A stretch of DNA of 64,000 nucleotides from Pseudomonadota bacterium (GCA_023419535.1 JAEZXX010000022.1:1-64000); one strand, 5' to 3'. Positions 54,299 through 63,434 are shown, numbered from the stretch's first letter. A program made the numbers and translations. The notes: generated by a model from the letters alone, not told the origin.

Positions 54299-55279
54299 AT
54301 GCTGAAGAAGATCGCCCTTTCGCTCATCGCCGCGAGCGCGCTGGCGGGCACGGCGGCCGCGCAGGACGGATCGATCACGGTCTACACCTCGCAGCCGACC
54401 GAGCAGATGAACGCGGTCGTCGAGGCCTTCAATCGCGACCATCCGGGCATCGCCGTCGAGGTGTTCCGCTCGGGCACGACCGAGCTGATGGCCAAGCTGC
54501 AGGCCGAGTTCGCCGCCGGCAACCCGCAGGCCGACGTGCTCCTCATCGCCGATGCCGTCGCGATGACGCAGCTGAAGAACGAGGACCGGCTGGAGCCCTA
54601 TGCCGACGCCGCGACCGACGGCATCCCGGCCGAGCTGATCGATCCCGACCGCACCTTCTTCGGCACGAAGCTGATCACGACGGGCATCGTCTACAACACC
54701 GACCTCGTCGAGACGCCGCCGGCCTCCTGGGCCGACCTGACCCAGCCGGAGGTCGCCTCGGGCGTCATCATGCCGAGCCCGCTCTATTCGGGTGCGGCGG
54801 TCATCCATGTCGGCACCATGGTGCAGCAGCCCGAGTTCGGCTGGGGCTGGTACGAATCGCTCGCCGACGGCGGCGCGGTCGCGGGCCAGGGCAACGGGAC
54901 GGTGATCGAGGCGGTGGCGCGCGGCGAGAAGGCCTACGGCATCATCATCGAGTACATGGCGCTGAACGCCAGGAAGAACGGCTCGCCCGTCGACTTCGTG
55001 TTCCCGCAGGAGGGCATCTCCTCCATCACCCAGCCCGTCGCGATCGTGAAGGGCACGGACGATCTGGAAGCCGCGCAGGCCTTCGTCGACTGGCAGCTGG
55101 GCCGTGCCGCGCAGGAGCAGTCGGTCGGGCAGGGCTACTTTCCGATCCTTGAGGGCGTCGCGCCCCCCGAGGGCTATCCGGCGGTGGACAGCCTGACGAT
55201 CCTGCCGACCGACACGGATGCGCTTCTGGCGGACGACCAGGAGATCAAGATGCAGTTCTCGGACCTCTTCGGTGGCTGA
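54299..55279 (+). CDS. ABC transporter substrate-binding protein (ferric iron / phosphonate type)
   Basis: The 326-residue periplasmic protein has a signal peptide (MLKKIALSLIAASALAGTAAAQ) and begins GSITVYTSQPTEQMNAVVEAFNRD, typical of the FbpA/AfuA binding-protein group, which also includes 2-aminoethylphosphonate binders. GIVYNTDLVETPPASWADL is another group feature. The tyrosines that bind ferric iron in FbpA are not clearly present as an adjacent pair, so the ligand is uncertain. The ATG at 54299 follows AGGAGA. It overlaps the permease gene by eight bases. Confidence 0.88.
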   Translation: MLKKIALSLIAASALAGTAAAQDGSITVYTSQPTEQMNAVVEAFNRDHPGIAVEVFRSGTTELMAKLQAEFAAGNPQADVLLIADAVAMTQLKNEDRLEPYADAATDGIPAELIDPDRTFFGTKLITTGIVYNTDLVETPPASWADLTQPEVASGVIMPSPLYSGAAVIHVGTMVQQPEFGWGWYESLADGGAVAGQGNGTVIEAVARGEKAYGIIIEYMALNARKNGSPVDFVFPQEGISSITQPVAIVKGTDDLEAAQAFVDWQLGRAAQEQSVGQGYFPILEGVAPPEGYPAVDSLTILPTDTDALLADDQEIKMQFSDLFGG

Positions 55280-57017
55280 CACGGAGCTTTCGGCCGGCGC
55301 TTCATCGACCGGCCGGGGCCCCCTTCGCCTTCCCGCCCTGCGCGGGGAGGCGTTTCTGCTTCTGGGTCTCGCCATCCTCGTCGGGGTCTTCAGCGTCTTT
55401 CCGCTCGCCCGCCTGCTCGTGGAGGCGTTGTCGCCGGGCGATGAGGGCGAGTGGCTCGGCACGCTTCGCGAGAGCTGGTCGAGCCGGGCCGCGCAGCGCG
55501 CGCTGTGGAACACGCTGTTGGCCTCCGGAGCCGCCGTCGTTCTTTCGGCTGCACTCGGCACCGCGCTCGCGCTCTGCATCACGCTCGCGCCGATCCGCGC
55601 CCGGGTCGCTGCGACCTTCCTGATCCTTTCGCCGCTCCTCGTTCCCTCGCAGATCACCGCGCTCGCCTGGATCGAGCTCTTCGGCTCCTCAAGCCCCGTC
55701 CTCGGGGCCCTCGGCCTCGCGCCTTCGCCCGGCACGCCGAACCCGCTCTATTCGGGCGGCGGCATCGCGCTCCTGATGGGCATCGAGCACACGCCCTTCG
55801 TGTTCCTCGCCGTGCGCGCGGCTCTGGCGGGCGTGCCGCAGGATCTCGTGGAGGCCGCGCGCGTGGCGGGCGTGCGCTCGGCGCGCATCGTCTCGGCGAT
55901 CCTCCTGCCGCTCGCCGCGCCCGCGATCCTCGCCGGCTCCATCCTCGCCTTCGCGGCCGCCATCGGCAATTTCGGCGTGCCCGCGCTCCTCGGCATTCCG
56001 GGCCGTTTCCCGATGCTGACGACGCTGATCTACCAGCGCCTCGCGAGCTTCGGCCCCTCGGTGATGGGGCAGGTGGCGGCGCTCTCGCTTATCCTCCTCG
56101 TCATCGCGGCCGCGGCGCTGCTCCTTCGCGCCGGGTTCGTGCGGCGCTTCGCCGTGCCGATCGCCAGCGGCGCGCGGTTAGCGCCGCTGGCGAGGGGGTG
56201 GACGGTCCTGGCCGCCAACGCCTTCGTCTGGGCCGCGATCCTCGTCACCGCCATCCTGCCGATCCTGGCGCTCGTCGGCGCATCGCTGATCCCGGCCGTC
56301 GGTGTGGGCCTCTCGTGGGAGACGCTGAGCCTCCAGAACTACGCCGCGACCATCCTGGGCTCGACGACCATCCGGCGCGCCTTCGTCAACTCGGCCTGGC
56401 TGTCCTTCGGCGCGGCGCTCGTCGCGATGGTCCTCGCCGTGCCCTTCGCCTATCTCGCGGTCCTTCGAAAAAGCCGCGCCGCGCATCTCCTCCAGGGCCT
56501 CGCCGACATGCCTTTCGTGGTGCCGGGCACGGTCTTCGCGCTGGCGATGATCCTCGTCTTCCTCGCGCCGCTGCCGCTGGTCGGCGTCTCGATCTACGGC
56601 ACGGCGACGATCCTCTTCATCGCCTATGCGGCGCGGTTCCTGCCTCTGGTCCTGCGGCCCGTCACGTCGAGCCTCGGGGCGATGGAGCCGGCGCTGGACG
56701 AGGCGGGGCGGGTCGCGGGTGCGCGGGTCTTCCGGCGCCTCGCCTTCATCATCGCGCCGCTCGCCGCGCCCGCCGCCGTCGCGGGCGGGCTCCTCGTCTT
56801 CATGACCGCCGTCAACGAGCTGACGGTGTCCGCGCTCCTCTGGTCGAGCGGGGTCGAGACGGTCGGGGTGATGATCTTCTCGCTGCAGTACGAGGGCAAT
56901 TCGACCGGCGCGGCGGCGATCTCGACGGTCTCGATCGCCTTCGTCCTCGCCTTGGCCCTGATCCTCGACCGGCTCGGAACGCGCCTGCCGCCCGGCACGC
57001 TGCCCTGGCGGGACTGA
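55272..57017 (+). CDS. ABC transporter permease with two fused domains (FbpB-like)
   Basis: The 581-residue inner-membrane protein has two BPD_transp_1 permease units in one chain, about 12 transmembrane helices. The EAA-type motif appears twice: VEAARVAGVRSARIVSAILLP and DEAGRVAGARVFRRLAFIIAP. This is the fused permease seen in FbpB/AfuB-type importers. The start is GTG at 55272, overlapping the binding-protein stop by eight bases; the frame before has no similarity. It completes the importer with the ATPase at 52062 and binding protein at 54299. Confidence 0.9.
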   Translation: MADTELSAGASSTGRGPLRLPALRGEAFLLLGLAILVGVFSVFPLARLLVEALSPGDEGEWLGTLRESWSSRAAQRALWNTLLASGAAVVLSAALGTALALCITLAPIRARVAATFLILSPLLVPSQITALAWIELFGSSSPVLGALGLAPSPGTPNPLYSGGGIALLMGIEHTPFVFLAVRAALAGVPQDLVEAARVAGVRSARIVSAILLPLAAPAILAGSILAFAAAIGNFGVPALLGIPGRFPMLTTLIYQRLASFGPSVMGQVAALSLILLVIAAAALLLRAGFVRRFAVPIASGARLAPLARGWTVLAANAFVWAAILVTAILPILALVGASLIPAVGVGLSWETLSLQNYAATILGSTTIRRAFVNSAWLSFGAALVAMVLAVPFAYLAVLRKSRAAHLLQGLADMPFVVPGTVFALAMILVFLAPLPLVGVSIYGTATILFIAYAARFLPLVLRPVTSSLGAMEPALDEAGRVAGARVFRRLAFIIAPLAAPAAVAGGLLVFMTAVNELTVSALLWSSGVETVGVMIFSLQYEGNSTGAAAISTVSIAFVLALALILDRLGTRLPPGTLPWRD

Positions 57018-57129
57018 GCGACCGGCAAAACCTTGACAGGCCGGGCCCCGCCGCTGACATGAGCCTCGCGAGCCGTAAGGCGTACTGCCCTTTCGGCATT
57101 TTCCCGTGCGCTTGAAACGGAACGTCTCC

Positions 57130-58581
57130 ATGTCTGACACCGCACCGGCCTATCCGGACACGCAGCTCTTCATCGGTGGGGCGTGGCGCGATGCCGCCGA
57201 CGGCCGCACGATCGACGTGATCGATCCGGCGACGAGCGAGCCGATCGGCAAGGTGGCGCACGCCTCGAAGGCCGATCTCGACGAGGCGCTCAATGCGGTC
57301 GCCAAGGGCTTCAAGCTGTGGAGCGCGACCTCGGCCTTCGAGCGGTCCAAGATCATGCGCCGCGCGGCCGACATCCTCCGCGAGCGCGCCGACGCCATCG
57401 CGCTGATCATGACGCGCGAGCAGGGCAAGCCGGTCGAGCAGTCGAAGATGGAGACGCTGGCGGCGGCCGACACGATCGACTGGTTCGCCGAGGAAGCCCG
57501 CCGCACCTACGGGCAGATCATTCCCGGCCGCGCGCCGGGCGTCTCGCAGCTCGCCTACAAGCTGCCGGTCGGCCCGGTCGCGGCGTTCACGCCGTGGAAC
57601 TTCCCGATCAACCAGGTGGTCCGCAAGCTCTCCGGCGCGGTCGCGGCCGGCTGCTCGATCATCGTCAAGGCGCCCGAGGAGACGCCGGCCTCGCCGGCCG
57701 AGCTCGTCCGCGCCTTCGCCGACGCCGGGATTCCCGCCGGCGTCGTCAATCTCGTCTACGGCGTTCCGGCGGAGATTTCGCAGTACCTCATCCCCCACCC
57801 GGTGATCCGCAAGATCTCCTTCACCGGCTCGACGCCGATCGGCAAGGAGCTCGCGGCACTCGCCGGGCGCCACATGAAGCTGGCGACCATGGAGCTCGGC
57901 GGCCACGCCCCGGCGATCATCTTCGAGGACGCGGACGTGAAGAAGGCGGTCGCCCAGCTCGCCGCCTCCAAGTTCCGCAACGCCGGCCAGGTCTGCGTCT
58001 CGCCGACGCGCTTCCTCGTGCAGGACGGCGTCTACGAGGAGGTCGTCGAGGCGTTCACGCAGGCAGCCAAGGCGATCAAGGTCGGCAACGGGCTGGAGGC
58101 AGGCGTCCAGATGGGCCCCCTCGCCAACGAGCGACGCGTGCCGGCGCTCGAAGGCCTCGTGCGCGACGCGGTCGAGCATGGCGCCAAGCTGCGCACCGGC
58201 GGCCGGCGAATCGGCAACAAGGGCAATTTCTTCGAGCCGACGGTCCTGTCGGACGTGCCGGTGGCGGCCCGCATCATGAACGAGGAGCCCTTCGGCCCGG
58301 TCGCCGTCTTCAACCGCTTCTCCACGCTCGACGAGGCGATCGCCGAATCGAACCGCCTGCCCTTCGGTCTCGCCTCCTACGCCTACACGGGCTCGGGCGA
58401 GACCGCGCACGCGCTCGGCCAGCGCATCGAGGCGGGCATGACGACGATCAACCACATCGGCCTCGCCCTACCCGAGGTGCCCTTCGGGGGCATCAAGGAT
58501 TCCGGCCATGGCACCGAAGGCGGTTCGGAGGCGATCGAGGCCTATCTCGTCACCAAGCTCGTGACGCAGGTGGCGGCCTGA
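57130..58581 (+). CDS. NAD(P)-dependent aldehyde dehydrogenase (succinate-semialdehyde dehydrogenase-like)
   Basis: The 483-residue enzyme has the ALDH signatures: FTPWNFPINQVVRKL, FTGSTPIGKEL, catalytic Glu255 in MELGGHAP and catalytic Cys289 in NAGQVCVSPTR. The pattern is close to the GabD group, but the exact aldehyde is not certain. The ATG at 57130 is chosen because conservation begins at AYPDTQLFIGGAWRDA; it lies 112 bases after the ABC permease. An intrinsic terminator follows. Confidence 0.92.
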   Translation: MSDTAPAYPDTQLFIGGAWRDAADGRTIDVIDPATSEPIGKVAHASKADLDEALNAVAKGFKLWSATSAFERSKIMRRAADILRERADAIALIMTREQGKPVEQSKMETLAAADTIDWFAEEARRTYGQIIPGRAPGVSQLAYKLPVGPVAAFTPWNFPINQVVRKLSGAVAAGCSIIVKAPEETPASPAELVRAFADAGIPAGVVNLVYGVPAEISQYLIPHPVIRKISFTGSTPIGKELAALAGRHMKLATMELGGHAPAIIFEDADVKKAVAQLAASKFRNAGQVCVSPTRFLVQDGVYEEVVEAFTQAAKAIKVGNGLEAGVQMGPLANERRVPALEGLVRDAVEHGAKLRTGGRRIGNKGNFFEPTVLSDVPVAARIMNEEPFGPVAVFNRFSTLDEAIAESNRLPFGLASYAYTGSGETAHALGQRIEAGMTTINHIGLALPEVPFGGIKDSGHGTEGGSEAIEAYLVTKLVTQVAA

Positions 58582-58596
58582 CGAGCGGAGTTTTAA

Positions 58597-58623
58597 AGGG
58601 GAGCGCAGTGTTCGCGCTCCCTT
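58597..58623 (+). terminator. Intrinsic terminator-like hairpin after the aldehyde dehydrogenase
   Basis: GGGAGCGC (from 58599) and GCGCTCCC (to 58621) pair around a seven-base loop (AGTGTTC), with an extra A-T/G-T pair at the base. The T run after it is short (TT, C), so ending may be incomplete. Confidence 0.6.
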
Positions 58624-58812
58624 CCACCGCAGACTTGAACCAACAGCTTTCCTTGTGCTAGTCGGCGGCCAGCATCAAGAGTCGGATCGACGTCCGACGC
58701 CAACCTGCTCCCGGGCAAGGTGGCGCTCCGCAAGGGGGATGTGGCCGTTCCGGCAAAACTCGGGCCCCGCCACAGAACAGACGTCGCCTCCGCCGAACGC
58801 AGGCCGGACGTC

Positions 58813-59103
58813 ATGGCGAATTCCTTGTCCCCGATCCTCCCCATCGCCCGCGAGGGCGACGACTGCCTCTATCTCGGCGCCGTCGGGGGCACCATGCGCG
58901 GTTCGAAGCGGGCCGGCGAGATCTGGATCGTCGTCCATCGCGGCACCCGGGACGGGGAGTGGACCCACGTCTACCGGGGCGACCCGCGCACGGAACGGAC
59001 CTTCCATCTGGAGCGCGTCGTGCGGGGGGACGCCCGTTCGTCGCTGATCGCCTGGGCGCTGTCCGCCTTCGCGATCGATGTCGAGACGGTGCAGGCCGCC
59101 TGA
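58813..59103 (+). CDS. Hypothetical protein (96 aa)
   Basis: The 96-residue protein starts MANSLSPILPIAREGDDCLYLGA and has a predicted beta-rich middle (GEIWIVVHRGTRDGEWTHVYRGD) and a hydrophobic helix at the C-terminus (LIAWALSAFAIDVETVQAA). No signal peptide or known family is recognised. A longer version from GTG at 58720 is possible, but its extra residues look non-coding. It is convergent with the VOC cluster, 43 bases from the end of the last VOC gene. Confidence 0.5.
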   Translation: MANSLSPILPIAREGDDCLYLGAVGGTMRGSKRAGEIWIVVHRGTRDGEWTHVYRGDPRTERTFHLERVVRGDARSSLIAWALSAFAIDVETVQAA

Positions 59104-59146
59104 TCGCGGCCCGATCGGGGACGGTCTTCCCGGCGGCCCGCCGGGT

Positions 59147-59938
59147 TCAGGGTCGGGCCCGTCTCGGGCCGACGAGGCCGAAGCGGATCGCCTGGTCGTC
59201 GGCGGCCACCACCGAGAAGGCGCCGCCGGGGATCTCGTCCGGACCGGCCAGGATCGTGCCCCCGGCGTCCCGGACGCGGGCCACGGCCGCGTCGATGTCG
59301 TCGACGGCGAAATAGACCAGCCAGCCGGGCTCGCCGCCCTCCAAGACGGGCATGACCGCGCCGATCGCGTCGGGACCGGAATGAAGGAAGGCGTAGTCGC
59401 CGAGCGGGCCCATCGGCATCGCGCCCTCCTGCCGGATGCCGAGGACCGAGCCGTAGAAGTGCACGGCCGCCGCCGGGTCCGATGCGGTCAGTTCGTTCCA
59501 GACCGCATGGCCCTGCGGCACCTGCGCCTCCGGGCTCGCCATGGCCAGGAACGCGCGGCTGTCCTCCTCGCTCGCGCCGCGCATCACGTAGAACATCGCG
59601 CCCTCCGGATCGGCGAGGAAGGCGAAGCGGCCGACTCCCGGAATGTCGGTCGGCGGAACGTGGATCGCGGCGCCGGCCTCCTGCGCCCGCCGGGCCGTCT
59701 CGTCGACGTCCGCCGCGCCGAAATAGACGAACCAGTGTCGTGGGGCCGTGGCGCCCTCCGCCTGCATCAGGCCCGCGACGCCGGTGCCGCCGGTGGAGGC
59801 GATGCGATAGTCGCGGTCGAGGCCGCCCTGCGGCGAGGAGACCTCCCAGTTAAGGACGCCGGCGTAGAAGGCGGCACCCTTTTCGACGTCGGGCGAGATC
59901 AGCTCGTACCAGATCGGCGTGCCCGTGCGGTTCACCAT
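59147..59938 (-). CDS. Two-domain VOC family protein
   Basis: The 263-residue protein has two VOC units: the first starts GTPIWYELISPDVEKGAAFY and the second HAVWNELTASDPAAAVHFY. Such paired units are common in glyoxalase/bleomycin-resistance-like proteins. The ATG at 59938 has GGGAG before it and is five bases after the DUF1428 gene stop. It is the last gene of the minus-strand group that begins at 63415. The substrate is unknown. Confidence 0.82.
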   Translation of the reverse strand: MVNRTGTPIWYELISPDVEKGAAFYAGVLNWEVSSPQGGLDRDYRIASTGGTGVAGLMQAEGATAPRHWFVYFGAADVDETARRAQEAGAAIHVPPTDIPGVGRFAFLADPEGAMFYVMRGASEEDSRAFLAMASPEAQVPQGHAVWNELTASDPAAAVHFYGSVLGIRQEGAMPMGPLGDYAFLHSGPDAIGAVMPVLEGGEPGWLVYFAVDDIDAAVARVRDAGGTILAGPDEIPGGAFSVVAADDQAIRFGLVGPRRARP

Positions 59939-59943
59939 GGTTC

Positions 59944-60657
59944 TCACTCCCGTCCGATGACCTGGAAGCCGCCGAAGATCATCCGTTTGCCGTCGAAGGG
60001 CATCGGGTTCTCGGCCATCGCCGTCTCCATCTCGGCGAAGACCTGCGCCTGGCCGCGGTCCCGCGTCGCCTTGTCCGGCCATGCGATCCAGGAGAAGCAG
60101 ACCGTCTCGTCGGCCCTGGCCTGGACGGCGCGCCGGAAGTCGGTGACCTTGCCCTCGGGCACGTCGACGCCCCAGCACTCGACGTGACGGGTCGCGCCGT
60201 GCCGAAGGAAGAGGGGCGCCGCCTCCTGGCAATGGCGCACGAAGGTCTCGCGGTTCGCCGTGGGCACGGCGAGCACGAAGCCGTCGACATAGCCGAATGC
60301 GCCGCCGGGACCCTCGTCCACCACCGGCTCGAAGCGGCCGAAGATCATCCGCCGTCCGTCGAAGGGGGCGTCGGACATGTCCATGCGCGGATCGTCCATC
60401 ATCGCCGTCTCGGCGGCCGTCCGTGTCGTCTCGTCCGGGAAGGCCATCCAGCCGAAGGCGACGGTTTCTCCCTCCTTGGCGTCGACCGCGCGGTAGAAAT
60501 CGGTCACCTTGCCGTGCGGCACGTCGTCGGCGATGGCGTCGACGGCGGCGGTGGCGCCGAACTCCTCGAAGAACGGCGCGGAGCGCCGCGCCACCTCGGC
60601 GAAGCTCTGGCGCTTGTCCTCCTCGACGGGAATCACGCATCCCACGATGATCGTCAT
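59944..60657 (-). CDS. Duplicated DUF1428 protein
   Basis: The 237-residue protein is two copies of a DUF1428 unit (about 117 residues each) joined head to tail. Both halves contain the same series: VPHGKVTDFYRAVDA / VPEGKVTDFRRAVQA, FGWMAFPDE / FSWIAWPDK, MSDAPFDGRRMIFGRFEPV / NPMPFDGKRMIFGGFQVI. Usual DUF1428 proteins have one unit and form dimers, so this may be a covalent dimer. The ATG at 60657 follows AGGAGA. No activity is known for the family. Confidence 0.82.
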   Translation of the reverse strand: MTIIVGCVIPVEEDKRQSFAEVARRSAPFFEEFGATAAVDAIADDVPHGKVTDFYRAVDAKEGETVAFGWMAFPDETTRTAAETAMMDDPRMDMSDAPFDGRRMIFGRFEPVVDEGPGGAFGYVDGFVLAVPTANRETFVRHCQEAAPLFLRHGATRHVECWGVDVPEGKVTDFRRAVQARADETVCFSWIAWPDKATRDRGQAQVFAEMETAMAENPMPFDGKRMIFGGFQVIGRE

Positions 60658-60711
60658 CTCGGTTCTCCTGGTTGCGACGGAATTCGGAAGGGTCGGACCG
60701 GCGGCCGGCGC

Positions 60712-61134
60712 TTAAGTCTGCGGCGGCCCGTCGGCGGCCGCCGCCGGATCCATCCACATGACCTCCAGGATGTGCCCGTCGGGATCCTCGAAGGAGCGGC
60801 CGTACATGAAGCCGTAGTCCTGTCGCGGCGTCGGATCGGCGGTGCCGCCGGCGGCCACCGCCCTGTCCACGGCCGCGTCGACCGCCTCGCGGCTGTCCTG
60901 CGACAGGGCGAGAAGCATCTGGGCGTGGACCTTGGCGTCGGGGATGGCCTTGGGGGTGAAGTCGGCGAAGCGCTCGTGCGTCAGCAGCATCAGGAAGATC
61001 GTCTGCGAGACGACGATGCAGGCGGCGCGCTCGTCCGAGAACGCGTCGTTCTTCGAAAAGCCCTGCGCCTCGTAGAAGGCGATCGAGCGGGGCAGGTCGC
61101 GGACCGGCAGATTGACGAAGATCATCTGGGGCAT
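60712..61134 (-). CDS. VOC family protein (glyoxalase/bleomycin-resistance-like)
   Basis: The 140-residue protein has the VOC fold pattern MIFVNLPVRDLPRSIAFYEAQGF and FEDPDGHILEVMWMDP; predicted metal residues His and Glu are in DGHILEV. The ATG at 61134 follows AGGAC. It is encoded 29 bases after the RibD-like gene. The substrate is unknown. Confidence 0.82.
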   Translation of the reverse strand: MPQMIFVNLPVRDLPRSIAFYEAQGFSKNDAFSDERAACIVVSQTIFLMLLTHERFADFTPKAIPDAKVHAQMLLALSQDSREAVDAAVDRAVAAGGTADPTPRQDYGFMYGRSFEDPDGHILEVMWMDPAAAADGPPQT

Positions 61135-61163
61135 CGGGATGTGTCCTGTAGGTGAAGGATGGG

Positions 61164-61766
61164 TCAGGCGGTCGGGACGGCCTCGATCTTCAGATCCCCC
61201 GGACGCTCGAAGACCGTGATCACCACTCCGCTCGGTGCGATCCGCGTGTCGACGAGGGTCAGGCCGAGCGGCGGGGCGCCGTCCAGCGCGCGCTTTCCGC
61301 GGCCGAGGACGATCGGGAAGGTGACGAGGAAGAGCCGGTCGATCAGGCGGCGCCGAAGGAGTTCGGGATAGAGCGTCGAGGATCCCTGGACGAGGATGTC
61401 CGGTCCCTCGCTCGCCTTGGCGGCCGCGATCTCGTCGAAGTCGCGCAGGCGCCGTGTCCCGGCCCATCCCGTCTCGGGCTCGCGGGAGGTGACGACGAAC
61501 TTGACCGCCCGGTTGATGCCGTCCGCCAGAGGCTCGCCCGACATCTTCGGCCAGTGACCGGCGAAGATGTCGTAGGTCCGGCGCCCGAGGAGAAGGTCGA
61601 AGGGGCCGGCGAAAATCTCGTCGATGAAGCCGCCGACGGTCTCGTCGAAATGGGGCATCACCCATCCGCCGGAGGCGAAGCCGCCGTCGCGGTCCTCGTC
61701 GGGCGCGCCAGGTGACTGGACGACCCCGTCGAGGGACTGGAAGAAGCCTGCGACGATCCTGCGCAT
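61164..61766 (-). CDS. Dihydrofolate reductase-like (RibD C-terminal domain) protein
   Basis: The 200-residue protein is of the RibD-C/DHFR-like group (YyaP-type): it begins MRRIVAGFFQSLDGVVQSPG and has LLLGRRTYDIFAGHWP, FVVTSREP and VQGSSTLYPELLRRRLIDRL. It probably binds NADPH, but its reaction is not known. The ATG at 61766 follows AGGAG with eight bases spacing. It lies 19 bases after the GST gene in the MarR-linked group. Confidence 0.85.
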   Translation of the reverse strand: MRRIVAGFFQSLDGVVQSPGAPDEDRDGGFASGGWVMPHFDETVGGFIDEIFAGPFDLLLGRRTYDIFAGHWPKMSGEPLADGINRAVKFVVTSREPETGWAGTRRLRDFDEIAAAKASEGPDILVQGSSTLYPELLRRRLIDRLFLVTFPIVLGRGKRALDGAPPLGLTLVDTRIAPSGVVITVFERPGDLKIEAVPTA

Positions 61767-61785
61767 GGTGAGGTCTCCTGACCGA

Positions 61786-62508
61786 TCAGAGGGGGCGAGG
61801 GCGCTCGTGGCGCGGCGCGTTCTGGGCGAAGGGGGCGAGCTGGGCGGCGAGCGCCCGGGCGAAGGCGGGCCGGCCCGTATGCAGCGCGACGTAGCGGTCG
61901 AGCCCCGGGGCCTCGCCGAGCAGGTCCAGCCAGTCGGCGATCCGCAGAACCGTGGTCATCACGAGGTCGGCGACCGTGAAGCGGTCGGCGACGAGATGGT
62001 CGCGCCCGGCGAGGGCATCGGCCGTCTGGCGCAGGCGCTGGACGGCGATGGTCGACGCGCCGGGGCGCACGACCGCGACGGCCGCTGCGTCCGAGATGCC
62101 GAAGCGGTCCGGGGCCATCTCGAAGAAGCGCAGGTTCGCCAGCATGGAGAGCGGCGGCTCGACGGTGTTCAGGGCAGCGAAAAGCCACGTCAGGGCCGCG
62201 GCGCGACCCGACTCGTCCGGCGGGAGCAGCGCGTCGCTCGCCTGGGCGATCGTCCAGGCGCAGGCGCCGGTCTCGAAGATCGTCTGGCCGCCCACCGTCA
62301 GAGATGGGATCTGCCCGAAGGGCTGGCGCGCGAGGTTCTCCGGCTGGCCTTGCGTGCCCTGTGCCACGAGGTCGACCTCGTGCGCGATCCCGGCCTCCTC
62401 CAGCGCCCAGCGAAGCCGCAGGTCGCGCACCTGCCCGCGGGCGAGCTCCGGCACCCAGTCGTAGGCGGTGAGCCGCACCGGGCCTTGCTGGAGATCCGCC
62501 GCGTTCAC
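61786..62508 (-). CDS. Glutathione S-transferase-like protein
   Basis: The 240-residue protein has an N-terminal thioredoxin-like domain (DLRLRWALEEAGIAHEVDLV; PFGQIPSLTVGGQTIFETGA with the cis-Pro) and an all-helical C-terminal domain (RFTVADLVMTTVLRIADWL). This is the GST layout. The start is GTG at 62508, which forms a GTGA overlap with the VOC gene before it. It may add glutathione to electrophiles; the substrate is not known. Confidence 0.85.
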   Translation of the reverse strand: MNAADLQQGPVRLTAYDWVPELARGQVRDLRLRWALEEAGIAHEVDLVAQGTQGQPENLARQPFGQIPSLTVGGQTIFETGACAWTIAQASDALLPPDESGRAAALTWLFAALNTVEPPLSMLANLRFFEMAPDRFGISDAAAVAVVRPGASTIAVQRLRQTADALAGRDHLVADRFTVADLVMTTVLRIADWLDLLGEAPGLDRYVALHTGRPAFARALAAQLAPFAQNAPRHERPRPL

Positions 62509-62909
62509 GGCCTCGTCCCCGCTTCGGCGGACGGGGGCATCGCGTGGATGTGGAGGATGTTGCCGTCCGGGTCCTTGAACCAGACGAGCTTCATGCCCTC
62601 GACATGGTGGACACCGTCGCGCCATTCGGCGCCCTCCATCGCGTAGCGCTCGAAGGCGACGCCTTCCTTTCGGAGATCGTCCACGATGGCGTCGAGGTCG
62701 GCCCCGGCGTCCCAGACGACCGCATTGGCCCGGTTGGTGCCGGCGAAGTCGGAGAGATAGACGACGAGATGCGTCGTGCCGGTGCGGAAGACGAGGACAT
62801 CCGTCCCGTCCTCGGCGAGCTCCAGGCCGAGCGTGCCGCCGTAGAAGCGGCGCGCCCGGGCGATGTCGCGGACCGCGACGATGGCGGACGAGATCTTGTC
62901 TGCGAGCAT
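62505..62909 (-). CDS. VOC family protein
   Basis: The 134-residue protein has one VOC unit: MLADKISSAIVAVRDIARAR, RFYGGTLGLELAED, HHVEGMKLVWFKDPDGNIL with His/Glu-type ligands partly replaced (HIHAMPP at the end). The ATG at 62909 has GGAGG five bases before it. It overlaps the GST gene by four bases and lies 32 bases after the first VOC gene of the group. Confidence 0.85.
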   Translation of the reverse strand: MLADKISSAIVAVRDIARARRFYGGTLGLELAEDGTDVLVFRTGTTHLVVYLSDFAGTNRANAVVWDAGADLDAIVDDLRKEGVAFERYAMEGAEWRDGVHHVEGMKLVWFKDPDGNILHIHAMPPSAEAGTRP

Positions 62910-62941
62910 CCTAACCTCCCGTTTCTGCGTGTTGGTGGGCT

Positions 62942-63415
62942 TCAGCCCGCCGCGGCCCGTTCGAGCGCTGCGACATCGAGCTTCTTCATCGACATCATCG
63001 CCGTCATGACGCGAGCGGCCGCCTCGCGGTCCGGGCCGGCCATCAGCTCGGGCAGGATCGTCGGGACGATCTGCCAGGAGAGGCCGAATCGGTCCTTCAG
63101 CCAGCCGCACTGCTCGGCGGCGGGGTCGGCCGAGAGGGCGTCCCAGTAGCGGTCCACCTCGCTTTGCGTCTCGCAGGCGACGGAGAGCGAGATCGCCGGG
63201 TCGAGCCGGAAGAAGGCGCCGCCGTTCAGGGCCATGTAGGCCTGGCCGAGAAGGGTGAACTCGACCGTGAGAACCTCTCCGGCCGATCCGGCGGGCCAGT
63301 CCGACGGCGAGCGCGTGACGCCGTCGATCGAGGCGCCGGGGAACAGCGAGACATAGAAGTCCGCCGCCGCTTCGGCGCCCGTCTCGAACCACAGGCAGGT
63401 GCGCAATCGTGCCAT
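62942..63415 (-). CDS. PhnB/3-demethylubiquinone methyltransferase-like VOC protein
   Basis: The 157-residue protein is of the PhnB-like VOC group: RLRTCLWFETGAEAAADFYVSLFP at the start (quoted in part), FTLLGQAYMALNGG, and GWLKDRFGLSWQIVP followed by MTAMMSMKKLDVAALERA. The ATG at 63415 is preferred because GGAGG lies exactly eight bases before it; the ATG at 63421 would be too close. It is the first gene of the minus-strand group and is divergent from marR. Confidence 0.85.
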   Translation of the reverse strand: MARLRTCLWFETGAEAAADFYVSLFPGASIDGVTRSPSDWPAGSAGEVLTVEFTLLGQAYMALNGGAFFRLDPAISLSVACETQSEVDRYWDALSADPAAEQCGWLKDRFGLSWQIVPTILPELMAGPDREAAARVMTAMMSMKKLDVAALERAAAG

Positions 63416-63434
63416 GTCCATCGCCTCCACGACC

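Noticed and set aside
54299..55279. Firm call as a ferric-iron binding protein
   Set aside because: The paired tyrosines used for iron binding in FbpA cannot be located with confidence, so the ligand is left open.
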